A stretch of 38,442 bases of DNA from assembly GCF_052113705.1 (NCBI RefSeq), contig NZ_JBGQOG010000028.1, positions 1 to 38,442 of the forward strand, given 5' to 3'. This document shows, piece by piece, positions 1 to 7,353 of this stretch (its first letter is position 1; every line of letters begins with the position of its first letter). A model generated the notes under the pieces. The model worked only from the letters and a program-made list of their open reading frames with translations. It searched no databases and was not told the DNA's origin. Position numbers and translations under genes: made by a program. This stretch comes from JBGQOG01 sp052113705 (GTDB lineage: Bacteria > Pseudomonadota > Alphaproteobacteria > Rhodobacterales > Rhodobacteraceae).

Positions 1-118
1 CGGATGCTCCTCTCTCCACCTTTGCTCGCCACAATAGCGGCGGTTTGGCGGGAAGGCAGTTCATCCCATTAGCTCACGTGTACCTCATTAGATAATGCCC
101 TCACATGGTCTTGAAGCG

Positions 119-520
119 TCAGCCATAAAGCTCTTCCCATGCAGCTACTTGCTCGCGCAAAACGTGAAGCATCATCTCGAAGTCTCCAGGCCAATCGGAA
201 AACGCCTTTGCCTTGAGGCGTTCTAGGGTCTCTGAGGGCATTGCTGCGTGCCCAAACTCAAAGAACGCCGGAGCTGCTTCCATTTGGCCTTTAAACACAT
301 GAACTTGCATCTCAAAATCCTCAGGCCATTCCCCAAGCGCCTTGTTCATGCAGTCTTTGATTATAGGGTTCTCTTGATCAAGCTTTGTCAGGTATAAGAT
401 CATCTGTTCGGCGGCAGAAGTCTGCTGCTGGATCACGTGCCGCTGCATCTCGAAGTCGTCCGGCCATTCCAAAGTTGCCTTTCTTTTAATGATGCCCATT
501 ATTTCGGTAGAAAGTGCCAT
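119..520 (-). CDS. Hypothetical protein with three internal repeats
   Basis: I do not recognise a named family. The 133-aa product is soluble, acidic and without a signal peptide. It consists of three imperfect copies of a unit of about 45 residues, each centred on a motif of the form W-P-x-D-F-E-M-x-x-H-V followed three residues later by Gln (near residues 14, 64 and 109). The copies are clearly diverged duplications, so the W-P, DFEM and HV positions are probably structural or ligand-contacting. An ATG at 520 is preferred over an upstream GTG because a GAGGGA sequence lies six bases before it. It is isolated at the window edge, reading away from the small membrane protein. No function can be assigned. 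Confidence 0.72.
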   Translation of the reverse strand: MALSTEIMGIIKRKATLEWPDDFEMQRHVIQQQTSAAEQMILYLTKLDQENPIIKDCMNKALGEWPEDFEMQVHVFKGQMEAAPAFFEFGHAAMPSETLERLKAKAFSDWPGDFEMMLHVLREQVAAWEELYG

Positions 521-535
521 GCCAATCCCTCGCAC

Positions 536-968
536 AATCTCATGCGTGCGAAAAGATCACCCTTTAAATCTGCTTTGCAAGGCTAAAGGTTGCCAAAGAG
601 CTATCGTCGGCCACTTCGTCCGCTCTGCCAACATTGGGCCGCCGGAACATGCTGCATGATGCCACCGATGGCCGCTTCGGGGAAGCCGCACCGCAGCGCA
701 AGCACGCTCTCGACAGTCCGCAAAGGGCCGTTCGCGTAGGGCAAGTTTTTCTGCACACGCAAAATGCTGCGGGGCGGCATTGGTTAAAGAGGGCTCGAAG
801 CGGCCATTCGCTGCAATTTGTCCAAGCGACGGCAACGCGGTCTGGATCATCACAGGCGAGCATTCCCCACACGCCCAGATTGTGCTATGTTCCCTTTTGG
901 TTTCATTTTCCCGCCACGACCGTTGGTCTTGGCGGCGCTTTGCGTATTTTGCTGTGGAAGGAGCGATC
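536..968. other. 433-nt stretch without a convincing gene
   Basis: Open frames exist on both strands but overlap one another, lack good ribosome sites and give Arg/Cys/His-rich translations that look like shadow frames. The minus-strand reading between about 557 and 860 resembles translations of dispersed non-coding sequence that annotators often call as short orphan proteins in alphaproteobacteria; that is a recollection, not a search. The last part presumably holds the promoter and leader of the gene starting at 969. Confidence 0.4.
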
Positions 969-1307
969 ATGTCGATCGACAAGAGCAGACCAGCTTTCCC
1001 GCGCCTGCCCGGTGTCACCCGGGCGGCCGAGATCCGCGTGCCGTCTGTTGAGACGAATGAAGCACGCCAGCGCCACCCTTTGGGGCTGACGCTGGCGCTG
1101 GCCGGACTGGCCGTGGGGCTGTCGGTTTGGGCGCTCTTCACGCCCGCCGTTTGGGTGTTGGCTGGGTTCTCGGGCTACCTGTTTTTGCTATCGTGCTTGC
1201 CGCCCGCTGACATGTCAGAAAGTTTGCTCGGCAGGAAAAGCGTAAGTGATCTGGAAATGACGCCCGGAACTTTCGAGTATCGGCAATTGCGGCAGGACTG
1301 GTACTGA
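969..1307 (+). CDS. Small membrane protein of unknown function
   Basis: The 112-aa product starts at the ATG at 969, directly after a good GGAAGGAG ribosome site (from 957); longer upstream readings have no such site. The N-terminal third is hydrophilic and proline-rich. About residues 38-78 form two closely spaced hydrophobic segments (LALAGLAVGLSVWALF, then VWVLAGFSGYLFLLS), so a helical hairpin in the inner membrane is likely. The tail is polar and ends in Trp-Tyr. It converges on traG, with only the shared hairpin between the two stops. Position beside the transfer operon suggests a plasmid maintenance or transfer role, but nothing in the sequence shows one. Confidence 0.7.
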   Translation: MSIDKSRPAFPRLPGVTRAAEIRVPSVETNEARQRHPLGLTLALAGLAVGLSVWALFTPAVWVLAGFSGYLFLLSCLPPADMSESLLGRKSVSDLEMTPGTFEYRQLRQDWY

Positions 1308-1330
1308 GGGGGTAGGCAAGCCTACCCCCT
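1307..1330. terminator. Bidirectional hairpin between convergent genes
   Basis: Two perfect 11-base arms (AGGGGGTAGGC and its complement) are separated by only AA. The first arm begins on the last base of the stop codon at 1305-1307, and the traG stop (1322-1324 on the other strand) lies inside the second arm. There is no long T-run on either side, so intrinsic termination may be weak, but the position and strength of the stem fit a shared transcript end or an RNA 3' end stabiliser. Confidence 0.75.
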
Positions 1331-4300
1331 TCCCTGCACTTGCCCCGTGAACACATGGCCGCCGATTGAGACCGGCACCGTGTCCCGCGAGGCTGTCTCC
1401 CCCTGCAGCCAGCCGGGGATCAGGTTTTTCTGATAACCCTGATCTACCAGCGCCTGCATCCCGGCTGGCGAGTAATAGTGCGTTGCGCCTTCGGTGAAGT
1501 CTGGCACATAGCCGCCCATGACGGCATCGACCACATAGGCCGCTTGCTCATAGGCCGGATCGCCGGGGTTGTGTTTCGAGACCAGATGATTGCCCGAGCC
1601 GTCAGTGTTCCATGCCGAGAACTGGTTTCTCTGCAAACTGACTGCCCCCACGGAATCCGGGAAACGCGCGTCTTCGCTGCGATTGCGGATCACCATCGCC
1701 ACAGCGGCCTGCCCTTCCATGCCTTCGCCGGAGGCTTCGCCCAGGACGGTGCGGATCATCACGTCACGCTCTTCTGGTGAGAACTCCTTTTTCCGCATCG
1801 GGGTCGGGTAGATCGCGGCATTCCTGTTTTCCGGCGACGAACCTAGCTCGTCGCCATCAACGAAAGGGCGGCCCGTCACTTTCTCGAACTTGTCGGGATT
1901 GGAGTCGTAGAAGTCGAGAGCGGCCCCCCGCGTGGTCCATGCCTCCGGGTTCGCCGCCTGCAGGGCAGCTCGCTCATCCGAATTGATATTGAGCATCCTT
2001 TCCACCCTGCCCCACATCGCCTGCGGCACGTTTTGCGCGGTCCCTGCGCGAACGCTCGTTACCGTGTTCCCGTAGTCCGTCCCCACCTCGGCAGTTTGGG
2101 CATTTTGATACCCGGTCCGGGCGTTGGTATCGGACTGCGCATCGGTCTCGTAGCCGGAGATCGTCTCGGTCGCGTTGTCCCGCATCTGGTCGATGTTGAC
2201 GGTTCTGGGCGGCTGGTCGCCACCGCCGAACGTAGCCTCCCGCGCGGGCTCTTTGCGGAACGCGGCGGGGTCCATGTCCACGGAATAGCCCGCAGTGGGA
2301 TCGCTTGGGGCATCGGCCACCACCTGATCGGTGATTTTCGAGACGATCGAGCCGACGACCGCGCGGCTTTCCGCAACTTCGGCATCGGTTTTTGGGTTGA
2401 GGATCTGGCTGACGGCCAGCGGGCTTTCGCCGCGTGCCTGCAATTCGCCGGCAACCATCTGGTTGAGATTGGTGTCGAGCGACGATCCGGCGCTTTCCAC
2501 ATAGCTTTGCGCCCGGGCGTAGCTTTCGGCCTCTTCCATGCGGCTGATGTAGGTCTGCGCCAGGCGCTCACCTTCATCGAGGTTGAACCGGCGTTCTTCG
2601 CCCGCGGTGGTCTGGGTGCCATCATTGGTCGACCCACTGGCCGAGGCACGCGAATTGCTCATCTTGGCAACCTCGGACGAAAGGCCACTGGATTCAGCAG
2701 CTTTGGCGATTTCGGTCCAATTGCGGTTTTCACCGCCCAGAAGGTTCATGTTCCCGTCCAATGTCCCCGAGGCACCATTCCCAAAAGCTTTGGCGCCCAC
2801 TCCTACATTGCCCGCAATGCCAAGCCGCATCGCTTGGTCGGTCGTGATCCCATGCTGCTCTGCGAAGTCCTGCACGCGGCTATAGGATTGCGAGACGGCG
2901 GTTTTTTCGGAACTGGACATGTCCCAGCCATAGCCTTTGCTGCCCGCTTTTCCGATGGAAACGGATTCCCCGAAACTGGTCAGCTCGCTCGCGCCTTGCG
3001 AGATGTAGCTGCCCAACTCACGCGCGGCACTTGAGGCGGCGACCTTCGAGCTTTCCGCGCGGCTGGAAAGCTCGCTGCGCACGGCGGCGCTGGCCTGCGA
3101 GGTGATACCACCGCTCGACACGGCCGAGCCGGGCGCATAGCCAAAGCTGCCGTCCATGTTGCGGGTGGCAATTCCGCCTGTGTCGAAGGTCATGGTCTCC
3201 CGGCCAACATCGACCACGGAAGACATGTTCATCTTGTTGCCGGCATAGTTGTTCATGCTCATATTGCCGAGCCCGATCGAGCCGGTGGCGGCTTCGCGCC
3301 CGGTTTCAATGGCGGCACCTTGCGAGACGTTCAGCATCGAGGTTGCCATGCCGGTCATCCGGTTCGCGCCGAACATGATCGCGGTGGCAAGGAAGGGCAC
3401 CGACATCATCAGGAAACCGGCGACGGTGCCGACATCCTGTTCCACCGCGCGAATGCCAAAATGGTTGGCCCAACTGAGCACCACATCGTTGACAGAGCCA
3501 TCGGTCGTGACCGCCCCCGCACTTCGGTAAAAGCCGGTCGATGCCTTGATAACGATGGAATGCAGGATCGCGCTCAGCGGCTCCCATGCGGCCAGCCAGA
3601 CGAACCCGCCCATGTAGCCCTTGAGAACAGCCGGGGCGAGCGGGGTCATCATCATCAGCGCCGCCAGCGGGAAGGCCGCATAGTAGAGCGTTTCAAAGAC
3701 GATTTTCAGGAGCGGCACCCATTTGGCCGCATTGGCACCAATGGCCGAGTAGCTGGACCGGGTTTGAATGTCCGCCCGTGCCACCTGATAGATGTCCATC
3801 GCGGCCGAGTTTCCGGAATTGGCGATGAACCGCATCATCCCGTCATCGAGGGCGTTCACATACATCGCCTGTTTGACGGTGTTGACGGCCGAGGCCGAGG
3901 ACATCGCCATCATGTTCTGGAAATCGCCCAGCGTGCCCTTCAGCCGGTTGATGTTGGCCGCACCGGCACCTGTCCCGCCCTGGAACAGGCTCGCGGCCTT
4001 CTGCGCAAAAATGACATCCACATCGGCTGTGACCGAGGCGCGCACATCACTCCACGCCTCTTTGCAGACGCGGGTTTCCCCGGCGACGACATCATAAAAC
4101 GCCATCGAGGACGGCATGTTTGTGCCGATGAAGTTTTCCAGACCGCCGCTCGTCGCCACCATTTCCAGATCCATGTGGCCGAGGTTTGTCGCGTCGATCA
4201 CGCAGTTCTGCATGAAGTTCACAAGGTTCTCGTGGATCTTCGGCGTCACAGCGCGCCAGGTTGACGCCTGCGACAGCAGCGATGCCCCGAACATGATGCC

Positions 4301-4705
4301 GTTTTTCTGATAGGTCAGATCGGTGGGCGTAGACATCAGCGTTTCCATCTGCCCGGTCAGGTAATAGCTGATCGCAGAGGTATAGTGCCCGACCATCGCG
4401 ACCGGCGTTGGCACATTGTCCACCAGCCCGTAAATCGGCAGCGCCCCACTGGTTTTATCGACAATTACGACCGTGGATTTCGGGCCGAGCGTCAGGCCCA
4501 TCACCACGATCATTGTCAGCACATATTTCAGCGAAGAGCCGATACTTCCGCCCATCGCCATGTTGATCCCGGCCCAGGCGACACCAACAATCACCCCGAT
4601 CGACAGGAGGTTGCGGAAGTTGCCCGAGGACGTATAGGCCGCGAGCATGTTGAACGTGTCATAGAGGTAGTAGCCACCGCCGGTGGTAAAAATCTCCCAC
4701 TGCAT
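1322..4705 (-). CDS. traG: TraG mating-pair protein fused to a SleB-like cell-wall hydrolase
   Basis: This is the inner-membrane protein of F-type systems needed for pilus assembly and mating-pair stabilisation. About residues 1-460 match the TraG N-terminal region, with several hydrophobic segments (near 30-60, 335-380 and 420-445). About 460-970 is a long polar Ala/Ser/Gly-rich periplasmic region. About 975-1100 is a cell wall hydrolase domain of the SleB/hydrolase_2 type: it has VLGEASGEG with the expected catalytic Glu, then QAAVAMVIRNR, a NQFSAW motif and GATHYYSP near the end. At 1127 aa it is longer than F TraG (about 940 aa). It is last in the operon, one base after traH. The fused hydrolase could open peptidoglycan for the transfer channel. 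Confidence 0.93.
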   Translation of the reverse strand: MQWEIFTTGGGYYLYDTFNMLAAYTSSGNFRNLLSIGVIVGVAWAGINMAMGGSIGSSLKYVLTMIVVMGLTLGPKSTVVIVDKTSGALPIYGLVDNVPTPVAMVGHYTSAISYYLTGQMETLMSTPTDLTYQKNGIMFGASLLSQASTWRAVTPKIHENLVNFMQNCVIDATNLGHMDLEMVATSGGLENFIGTNMPSSMAFYDVVAGETRVCKEAWSDVRASVTADVDVIFAQKAASLFQGGTGAGAANINRLKGTLGDFQNMMAMSSASAVNTVKQAMYVNALDDGMMRFIANSGNSAAMDIYQVARADIQTRSSYSAIGANAAKWVPLLKIVFETLYYAAFPLAALMMMTPLAPAVLKGYMGGFVWLAAWEPLSAILHSIVIKASTGFYRSAGAVTTDGSVNDVVLSWANHFGIRAVEQDVGTVAGFLMMSVPFLATAIMFGANRMTGMATSMLNVSQGAAIETGREAATGSIGLGNMSMNNYAGNKMNMSSVVDVGRETMTFDTGGIATRNMDGSFGYAPGSAVSSGGITSQASAAVRSELSSRAESSKVAASSAARELGSYISQGASELTSFGESVSIGKAGSKGYGWDMSSSEKTAVSQSYSRVQDFAEQHGITTDQAMRLGIAGNVGVGAKAFGNGASGTLDGNMNLLGGENRNWTEIAKAAESSGLSSEVAKMSNSRASASGSTNDGTQTTAGEERRFNLDEGERLAQTYISRMEEAESYARAQSYVESAGSSLDTNLNQMVAGELQARGESPLAVSQILNPKTDAEVAESRAVVGSIVSKITDQVVADAPSDPTAGYSVDMDPAAFRKEPAREATFGGGDQPPRTVNIDQMRDNATETISGYETDAQSDTNARTGYQNAQTAEVGTDYGNTVTSVRAGTAQNVPQAMWGRVERMLNINSDERAALQAANPEAWTTRGAALDFYDSNPDKFEKVTGRPFVDGDELGSSPENRNAAIYPTPMRKKEFSPEERDVMIRTVLGEASGEGMEGQAAVAMVIRNRSEDARFPDSVGAVSLQRNQFSAWNTDGSGNHLVSKHNPGDPAYEQAAYVVDAVMGGYVPDFTEGATHYYSPAGMQALVDQGYQKNLIPGWLQGETASRDTVPVSIGGHVFTGQVQGRG

Positions 4706-4706
4706 G

Positions 4707-6104
4707 TCAGCCCCCCTGCCCCATCATCGAGGCAAAACGCGACGATGAACTTGCCGACAGCATGGCCTTGTGCAGCTGCAGTTTTTCCAGCGCCGAGAGC
4801 GCATCGGCGTATTTTTCCGCCGCCTGCCTGCGCAGCGCGCCAAAACCGTTCTGCGTTTGCCGGGTCGTCTCCTGATACTCGCCCAGAATGTCGCCGAACG
4901 TGTCGATGTTCGAGGCACTGCGCTGCATTTCAGTGACGCCCTCGTTCATGTAGAGCATCGCCAGCTCGACGGCGACCAGCTCCGACAAGAGCGCGATTTC
5001 GTCATCCACGAACTGATACTTATAGGCCCGCGCCGTTTTCAGGGTCTCATAGACCGGGGCGGAGGTCAGGTTGATGATTCCGGTCATCGCCGGGGTCAGA
5101 GCGGTATCGTCGCGGATCGCGTTGGACAGCGCGCGCACCGTCTTTTCAACCATGCCGAAATAGGCCTTGTCGGCCGTGATCGTGACGTTTTGCCAAGTCG
5201 GGTTCAGGCAGTCCACACGCTCGTCGCATTTCAGGACCGGGATGGTCCCGCCTTCGACCAGCATCTGCAGCATTTGTGGATTATACGCCCGTGGGGCCAC
5301 AACCCGGTGCTTGGGGCCTTCGTCGTCATTGGCGGCACCGCGCGTGATGATGGTGCCGGTGAAGGACATGAACAACTCGCCAATCTCCGGGTTCGAGGAC
5401 AGAAAGCCGTTTTTCTTCACCGCGCGCCACGCATAGTTGATGTTGATCGGCACCTGGTCTTTCAGGCTGCCATTGGCTTCGGAAAGTGTCTGGTTCTGCT
5501 TGCCTTCTGCGCCGCAGCCGTGGCGGCGGGCCACCGCATCGGCAAATTTTCCGTTCATGCCGCCGACCGTCTGGCAAATGTGCTGCGATGCGCCGTCCAT
5601 CTTCGGCCAGAGCGAGCCGACCAGCATCTGACCGGCCTCACAGCTGTTGATGCTCATCGAATTGACCTGCTGCAGCAGGTCGCGCAGCTTTGCCACTTGC
5701 TCGGCAACAGCCGGTGACAGGCTTTCCAGTGCCAGCTCGAACGCAAAGCTCGATGCGTTCTGCATGATCCCTTCCATCAGGTAGATCATTTCCTCTTTCG
5801 AGATGAAGGAGAAAGACCCGCCGAAAATGTCGATACCGCCGCAGCCGGCGCGCACCGAGGGCAGCTGGATCTGGGTCAGGGCCGCGTTGCGGGGCTTCGT
5901 GCGCATGTAGAGCGACCCCAAGGTGACATAGCCGCCGAGCTGGCCGTTATAGGCTTGCGGGCGCGTGACATTGACCGAGCCGCCCGTGCGCTCCCAGAAG
6001 TTCTTCAGGTCGCTGCCGAGATCCGCCGCTTGCGTCGCGGTGGCAAAGCAGGCCGCGGCGGTCAGGGCCGCGAGATTTGCGGGGAGTGTTTTCAACAATT
6101 TCAT
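4707..6104 (-). CDS. traH: TraH conjugal pilus assembly protein
   Basis: TraH is a periplasmic F-type pilus assembly protein that works with TraF, TraU, TraW and TrbC. The 465-aa product has a cleavable signal (hydrophobic to about residue 25, ending ATQA). It carries the family hallmark G-C-G-G-I-D-I-F-G-G-S-F near residue 88, and conserved regions around SINSCEAGQ and the cysteine pair C-D-E-R-V-D-C. The ATG at 6104 is preferred because AAAGG precedes it by 11 bases; an in-frame TTG at 6113 overlapping the traF stop is possible. Length matches the family (about 450-470 aa). Confidence 0.95.
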   Translation of the reverse strand: MKLLKTLPANLAALTAAACFATATQAADLGSDLKNFWERTGGSVNVTRPQAYNGQLGGYVTLGSLYMRTKPRNAALTQIQLPSVRAGCGGIDIFGGSFSFISKEEMIYLMEGIMQNASSFAFELALESLSPAVAEQVAKLRDLLQQVNSMSINSCEAGQMLVGSLWPKMDGASQHICQTVGGMNGKFADAVARRHGCGAEGKQNQTLSEANGSLKDQVPININYAWRAVKKNGFLSSNPEIGELFMSFTGTIITRGAANDDEGPKHRVVAPRAYNPQMLQMLVEGGTIPVLKCDERVDCLNPTWQNVTITADKAYFGMVEKTVRALSNAIRDDTALTPAMTGIINLTSAPVYETLKTARAYKYQFVDDEIALLSELVAVELAMLYMNEGVTEMQRSASNIDTFGDILGEYQETTRQTQNGFGALRRQAAEKYADALSALEKLQLHKAMLSASSSSRFASMMGQGG

Positions 6105-6109
6105 CACGT

Positions 6110-6946
6110 TCAATACCTTTCACCGGCGGGAATTTTCGTCACGACATGAACCCGCTCCAGGATCACGTCTTCGGTCAGCAGGCCGCCGCCCAGCGGCTCC
6201 ACGATGCCCGCTTGCGGTTCGACCAAGGCAATGAAGGGCCGGGGATGCTCAAGAAGGCCCAGCTTTTTCAGCTGGCCGGTGTCCACCACCGCCTCCGGGA
6301 ACAGCGGATGAAATGATCCGTCCACCGTCACAACAATCGGCTCGATGCCGAAATTTGCCTGCATCCGCTTGATGACTTCGAGCTGCGGCGTGCAGAGGCC
6401 GCAGATTGCCGAGTCCTCCACCACAACCATGAAGCCGAGATTGTCAGCCGCCTCTTTCAGCGAGGTCTCGCGCGCCACACGGATCTGGTCTTGATAGACC
6501 GCGCCGCCCATCTGGCTCATCGGGAAGCGGGTGTTGATGTCGAGCGCAGGCGATTTGAACAAAACCCGCTGCCACTGATCGGTAAAGGCCGAAGCCATGC
6601 CCGACATGCGCTGTTGCGCCTCCATGTAGTCCTGCAGGTTTTCCGGTGTCGGTTCGAGGACCGCCCGGTACTTGATTTCATCGAGTTCCTTGCGAAACTC
6701 TTCGATCTGCTCCGTGTAGGACTTTGGCTTTTCCGGCGCGGCGGGGGCGGCGGGCGCAGCCGGAGCCTCCGCCGGTTGGTCCGGGGCCGGTTCCTCTTTT
6801 TCCGGATCGCAGTAGAAGTTCCAGCCGGTGGTGATGTCATCGCGGCAATAGCCGAAGTCCTCCGACCCGGCCGCCAGCACCGGGACCGGCAGCAAAGCAG
6901 CCGCCAGCACCGTGCCGAGCATCAGGTGTCGGTGCAGTTCAGACAT
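6110..6946 (-). CDS. traF: TraF (F-type) thioredoxin-fold pilus assembly protein
   Basis: The 278-aa periplasmic protein has a signal peptide (MLGTVLAAALLPVPVLAAG) and an acidic, Pro/Ala-rich linker at about residues 48-75. A C-terminal thioredoxin-like domain contains an intact C-G-L-C pair near residue 182. F plasmid TraF lacks the redox pair while many relatives retain it, so this copy may be catalytically active in forming disulfides in Cys-rich partners such as TraN, TraU and TraH. AGGAGG sits about seven bases before the ATG at 6946. The start lies inside the end of the upstream thioredoxin-like gene. It is unrelated to the S26 peptidase also called TraF elsewhere in this operon. Confidence 0.92.
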   Translation of the reverse strand: MSELHRHLMLGTVLAAALLPVPVLAAGSEDFGYCRDDITTGWNFYCDPEKEEPAPDQPAEAPAAPAAPAAPEKPKSYTEQIEEFRKELDEIKYRAVLEPTPENLQDYMEAQQRMSGMASAFTDQWQRVLFKSPALDINTRFPMSQMGGAVYQDQIRVARETSLKEAADNLGFMVVVEDSAICGLCTPQLEVIKRMQANFGIEPIVVTVDGSFHPLFPEAVVDTGQLKKLGLLEHPRPFIALVEPQAGIVEPLGGGLLTEDVILERVHVVTKIPAGERY

Positions 6947-7349
6947 AGCCTGCCTCCTGCGCCTGGGTCAGGAACGCCCGGATCTTGGACAGATAGGCGC
7001 GCGGGTTCTTGAACCCGGTGATCTTGCCGATCAGGGTCTGCGTCGGCAGATGGACGAAGAGCAGCGTCGGGATTTCCACAACATCCTTGGCAAACGGATG
7101 CCCGCGTGCATCGACAAAATCAGTATAGGGCGGGATTTCCTTGCCATCTTTCGAGGCCACGAGCACCGGCAGTTCAGCCGGGCCCGCCGCCGCGAAGAGC
7201 GTGCCGGAGGCGGATTTGCAGAACGGGCACCAGCTCGCCCCGACAAGGATCAGGCCAATCGAGCTTTCGCCAATCGCTTGCGCCCCGGCAGGCAGGAAAG
7301 ACACCAACGACAGCATGGCGGTGCCAATCAGGAGTTCACGGCGTTTCAT
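6939..7349 (-). CDS. Thioredoxin-like periplasmic protein
   Basis: The 136-aa product begins with MKRRELLIGTAML, a possible twin-arginine or Sec signal, followed by a small thioredoxin-like domain. The active-site motif is W-C-P-F-C near residue 40, and a cis-Pro region (VVEIPTLLFV) lies near residue 100. It occupies the place where TrbB (a DsbC-like isomerase) is found in F-type clusters, but it is shorter than TrbB and lacks a dimerisation domain. The likely job is disulfide formation or repair in TraN, TraU and TraH. The start at 7349 follows the traN stop by four bases; an ATG at 7364 inside traN is the alternative. Confidence 0.85.
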   Translation of the reverse strand: MKRRELLIGTAMLSLVSFLPAGAQAIGESSIGLILVGASWCPFCKSASGTLFAAAGPAELPVLVASKDGKEIPPYTDFVDARGHPFAKDVVEIPTLLFVHLPTQTLIGKITGFKNPRAYLSKIRAFLTQAQEAGYV

Positions 7350-7353
7350 CGTC

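Noticed and set aside
557..1141. 194-aa minus-strand open frame at the left
   Set aside because: It runs over the start of the supported gene at 969 and lacks a ribosome site. The composition (Arg/Cys/Ser-rich) is that of a shadow frame or dispersed non-coding sequence.
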